The notes under the pieces were generated by a model, which saw only the letters and a list, made by a program, of their open reading frames with translations, was not told the origin of the DNA and searched no databases. Shown here in pieces: positions 59,918 through 61,914 of a stretch of DNA of 61,914 bases. Made by a program: the position numbers and the translations under genes. The stretch comes from Planctomycetota bacterium (GTDB lineage Bacteria > Planctomycetota > Phycisphaerae > SM23-33). Where the stretch lies: positions 1 to 61,914 of the forward strand of contig JAJRYB010000022.1 in the NCBI GenBank assembly GCA_024275995.1, in the 5' to 3' direction. The number at the start of each line of letters is the position of its first letter. Positions within the stretch are counted from its first letter, which is position 1.

Positions 59918-60244
59918 ATGAGATTCAAGGGATACCTCTATACGGTCTTCAGCGGACTTGTGCTGTTGGCGGCGGGATTGCTGATCGTCCTGCAATGGGC
60001 GCGGATCGCCCAGTTTTCACTGTTCGGATATCCTTACGATATCGTGAGCGTGGGCGATCAAGGCGTGAAGGGCGGCGTCAACACGGCGGTGCTTATTCTG
60101 GCGTCAATTGCGTTCGGAATAGTGTCGCCCTGGCTGGTGAAGCTGCTGTTCCGCGGGATCGGGCTCCTTCGCAAAGCAGGCAAGGCGGAGAAACTCGCCG
60201 TCAAGGCAGCCCAAAAGATAACCCCTCGCCAAGAACAGGCCTGA
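59918..60244 (+). CDS. Small membrane protein
   Basis: 108 aa with two helices (YTVFSGLVLLAAGLLIVLQW and TAVLILASIAFGIVSPWLV) and a basic cytoplasmic tail (LRKAGKAEKLAVKAAQK). GAAAGG upstream. It begins 12 nt after the prepilin peptidase gene and is probably co-transcribed. Family unknown. Confidence 0.7.
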   Translation: MRFKGYLYTVFSGLVLLAAGLLIVLQWARIAQFSLFGYPYDIVSVGDQGVKGGVNTAVLILASIAFGIVSPWLVKLLFRGIGLLRKAGKAEKLAVKAAQKITPRQEQA

Positions 60245-60294
60245 GAGTAAATTGTAAATTGTTCGCAGGTAACGGAAAAATTCGGTAACAGGCG

Positions 60295-60324
60295 CTGTCA
60301 TGCCTGCCCCGATGAATCTATAAT
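60295..60324 (+). promoter_or_regulatory. Sigma-70-type promoter for the OmpA-like lipoprotein
   Basis: CTGTCA at 60295-60300, an 18-nt spacer and a perfect TATAAT at 60319-60324, about 50 nt before ATG 60372. Confidence 0.55.
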
Positions 60325-60371
60325 CCAGTGATCTTGGGAGTGTGGGGCAACATATGAAGGGAGTTTCGAAA

Positions 60372-61061
60372 ATGACACAATGCAGGCTGATGGGCTTGGT
60401 CGTGCTGGTGATCGTCAGTCTCTCCGCGATCGGATGCGGCGACAAGGAAAAGCAGATGATCCTCCAACTGGAGGGGCAGAACAACCAACTGACCAAGAAG
60501 AACCAGGACCTGGAGAGCCAGTTATCTCTCTCCAAGGGGAACGAAGCGCTTCTGATGGCGCAGATAGATCGTCAGAAGATGGACCTGACAAGCAAGGACA
60601 GCGAGATCACCCAGCTTAAGATGAAGCTCGCCTCCCCGCCGAAGGGCACAGGCACGTCCACCGCCGCCGGCTGGAAGACAACGACGTTCGGCGACCAGGT
60701 CACCGTCGGAAGCGACGTGCTGTTCAGCTCCGGACGGGCAACGCTGACGAGGGCAGGAAAACGGGCCCTGGACGCAATCGCAGCGACCATCACGGGCAGG
60801 TACGCCGGGCTGCCCGTGCGAGTCTACGGATATACCGACAGCGACCCGATCAAACGCACGAGAAAACTCTGGAAAGATAACCTGGATCTCTCGGCCAACC
60901 GCGCGATGGCGGTCACACGCTATCTCATCAGCAAGGGCGTGGACTCCGGACGGATCGAAACCATCGGGATGGGCGCAACGCATTTCGTCACAGACAACAG
61001 GGCGAAGGCGAGCAAGGCGAAGAACCGGCGCGTGGAGATCTTCGTCGTCAGGAAGCAGTGA
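60372..61061 (+). CDS. OmpA-family lipoprotein (Pal-like)
   Basis: 229 aa, starting at ATG 60372 (GGGAG SD). Lipobox in VSLSAIGC makes it an outer-membrane lipoprotein. A coiled coil follows (residues about 30-80, ILQLEGQNNQLTKKNQDLES). The OmpA/MotB peptidoglycan-binding domain then starts near 105: VLFSSGRATLTRAGKRAL, VRVYGYTDSD, NLDLSANRAMAVTRYLIS and AKNRRVEIFVV. It tethers the outer membrane to peptidoglycan, so its presence argues for a peptidoglycan-containing envelope. The coiled coil is longer than in classical Pal. Confidence 0.92.
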   Translation: MTQCRLMGLVVLVIVSLSAIGCGDKEKQMILQLEGQNNQLTKKNQDLESQLSLSKGNEALLMAQIDRQKMDLTSKDSEITQLKMKLASPPKGTGTSTAAGWKTTTFGDQVTVGSDVLFSSGRATLTRAGKRALDAIAATITGRYAGLPVRVYGYTDSDPIKRTRKLWKDNLDLSANRAMAVTRYLISKGVDSGRIETIGMGATHFVTDNRAKASKAKNRRVEIFVVRKQ

Positions 61062-61105
61062 TTTTCCGTCGCGACTATATTTCCCGCGTTTTCACGGAAT
61101 CGATC

Positions 61106-61135
61106 ACAGCCTGCAGAGGGATCTCTGTGGGCTGT
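61106..61135. terminator. Stem-loop between the OmpA-like lipoprotein and hisH
   Basis: ACAGCC-t-GCAGAG / CTCTGT-g-GGCTGT pair in a 12-bp stem with a GGAT-type loop, 45 nt after the lipoprotein stop. No T-run follows, so termination is unproven. Confidence 0.45.
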
Positions 61136-61241
61136 CACTCCGTGGATGATGCTGAGAAATATTCTCCCAACGTTTTACGATCTTTGTGATTATCGTAGTT
61201 ATGAAATATCCGCGACGCCCTCTCGGCAGACAGGCTTTCTC

Positions 61242-61862
61242 ATGATCGCCATCGTTGATTACGGCATGGGTAACCTTCGTAGCGTGCAGAAAGCGCTGCA
61301 ACTGGTTGGCGGTGATGCGCGCATCGTCAACGCGCCCGGCCAACTCGAAGGCGCGTCCAAGATCGTGCTTCCCGGAGTCGGAGCGTTCAGGGACGCGATC
61401 ACCCGCCTTCGTGATCAAGGACTCGACGAGCCAATTGTCCAGGCGGTCGAAGACGGCGTCACGCTGCTCGGAATATGCCTGGGATTGCAGCTGCTCTTCG
61501 ACGTTTCGTACGAAGACGGCGAGCACACAGGCCTGGGCGTGCTTCCGGGCAAGGTCGTCCGTTTCACCGTAGACAGGGACGCTTCCCCGCGAAAACTTTG
61601 CGTGCCGCACATAGGATGGAACCAGATCAATTGGTCACGTCCATGCCCGTTGTTGAACGGCATCGACCAGGGCGATTATGTGTACTTCGTCCACAGCTAC
61701 TACGTCGCACCGTTGGATGACGAGGCGGTTCTCACCACAACGGAGTACGGCTGCGCGTTCACTTCGTCGGTCTGGCGGGATAACGTGTACGCCACGCAGT
61801 TCCACCCGGAAAAGAGCCAGTCCGTCGGACTGCGAATGCTGGAGAACTTTGTGAGGCTCTAA
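61242..61862 (+). CDS. hisH: Imidazole glycerol phosphate synthase, glutamine amidotransferase subunit
   Basis: 206 aa. Supplies ammonia to HisF for imidazole glycerol phosphate in histidine synthesis. Catalytic triad: Cys in LLGICLGLQLLFD and His/Glu in TQFHPEKSQ. The N-terminal IVDYGMGNLRSVQKAL and PGVGAF are typical. ATG 61242 is chosen because it begins at MIAIVDYG, the conserved N terminus; the frame upstream is spurious. hisF, hisA and other his genes are not in view, though the gene may head an operon that runs past 61914. Confidence 0.95.
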   Translation: MIAIVDYGMGNLRSVQKALQLVGGDARIVNAPGQLEGASKIVLPGVGAFRDAITRLRDQGLDEPIVQAVEDGVTLLGICLGLQLLFDVSYEDGEHTGLGVLPGKVVRFTVDRDASPRKLCVPHIGWNQINWSRPCPLLNGIDQGDYVYFVHSYYVAPLDDEAVLTTTEYGCAFTSSVWRDNVYATQFHPEKSQSVGLRMLENFVRL

Positions 61863-61914
61863 GAGTCCCTAACAGAATACCCCGTGGCCGCGACGCGAGG
61901 AATTTTGTTCGCAG

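Noticed and set aside
1-61914. tRNA or rRNA genes
   Set aside because: I found no cloverleaf-like segment in any intergenic gap by eye; a tRNAscan run would settle it.

Overview
The window is a 61.9 kb piece of a GC-rich bacterial chromosome. Gene content points to a Gram-negative, outer-membrane-bearing planctomycete-like organism, perhaps of the Phycisphaerae side. The pointers are lipid A and heptose genes (lpxK, hldE, gmhB), an OmpA-type lipoprotein, a porin-like protein, a fused AroD-AroE enzyme, many large secreted proteins without recognisable family, a SpoIVB-type S55 protease in a genome with no sporulation gene in view, and two GldA/F-like ABC modules. This assignment is inference from gene content; no rRNA gene is present. 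I saw no tRNA, rRNA, CRISPR array, phage or transposase gene.

Layout. 1-9.9 kb: 3' end of trpS, scpA, a secreted protein, then a divergently transcribed operon of a large membrane protein with a GATase-like fold, an ABC ATPase, an ABC-2 permease and a HEAT-repeat protein. 9.9-14.1 kb (minus strand): glyS, a lipoprotein, purF (interrupted by an in-frame TAA) and a flavin-reductase-like protein. 14.3-24.1 kb (plus strand): a sugar/sugar-acid island with an epimerase-like protein, a DapA-family aldolase, gnd, tagaturonate epimerase (uxaE), SDR-type mannonate oxidoreductase (uxuB), a HAD hydrolase, a Gfo/Idh/MocA oxidoreductase and an aldo/keto reductase. Three copies of a 163-164 bp foldback element lie inside this island. 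24.4-25.5 kb: a URO-D/MtaB-like protein. 25.6-27.5 kb: a repeat-rich intergenic stretch and a PAS protein with a degenerate GGDEF motif. 27.5-30.4 kb: DUF1015 protein and porin-like protein.

30.3-37.2 kb: a long minus-strand run (7-TM protein, lpxK, hldE, membrane-anchored gmhB-like protein, cyclase-fold lipoprotein, PDZ protein), probably concerned with the envelope. 37.4-40.5 kb: EamA transporter, and icd-ald in one operon. 40.6-44.8 kb: S55 protease plus beta-propeller secreted protein. 45.1-52.3 kb: GldA-, GldF- and GldG-like proteins and a DUF4340 protein, a four-gene ABC system. 52.4-61.9 kb: secreted protein, aroDE, nitrilase, argG, secreted protein, prepilin peptidase, small membrane protein, OmpA lipoprotein, hisH.

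Promoters readable by eye follow the housekeeping TTGACx / 16-18 nt / TAnnnT pattern in at least a dozen places, and most genes have clear AGGAG-type ribosome binding sites. The most unusual items are the foldback (MITE-like) family, which rebuilds the stop codons of the genes it lands in, the in-frame stop in purF, and the GTAC-rich 56-bp tandem repeat.
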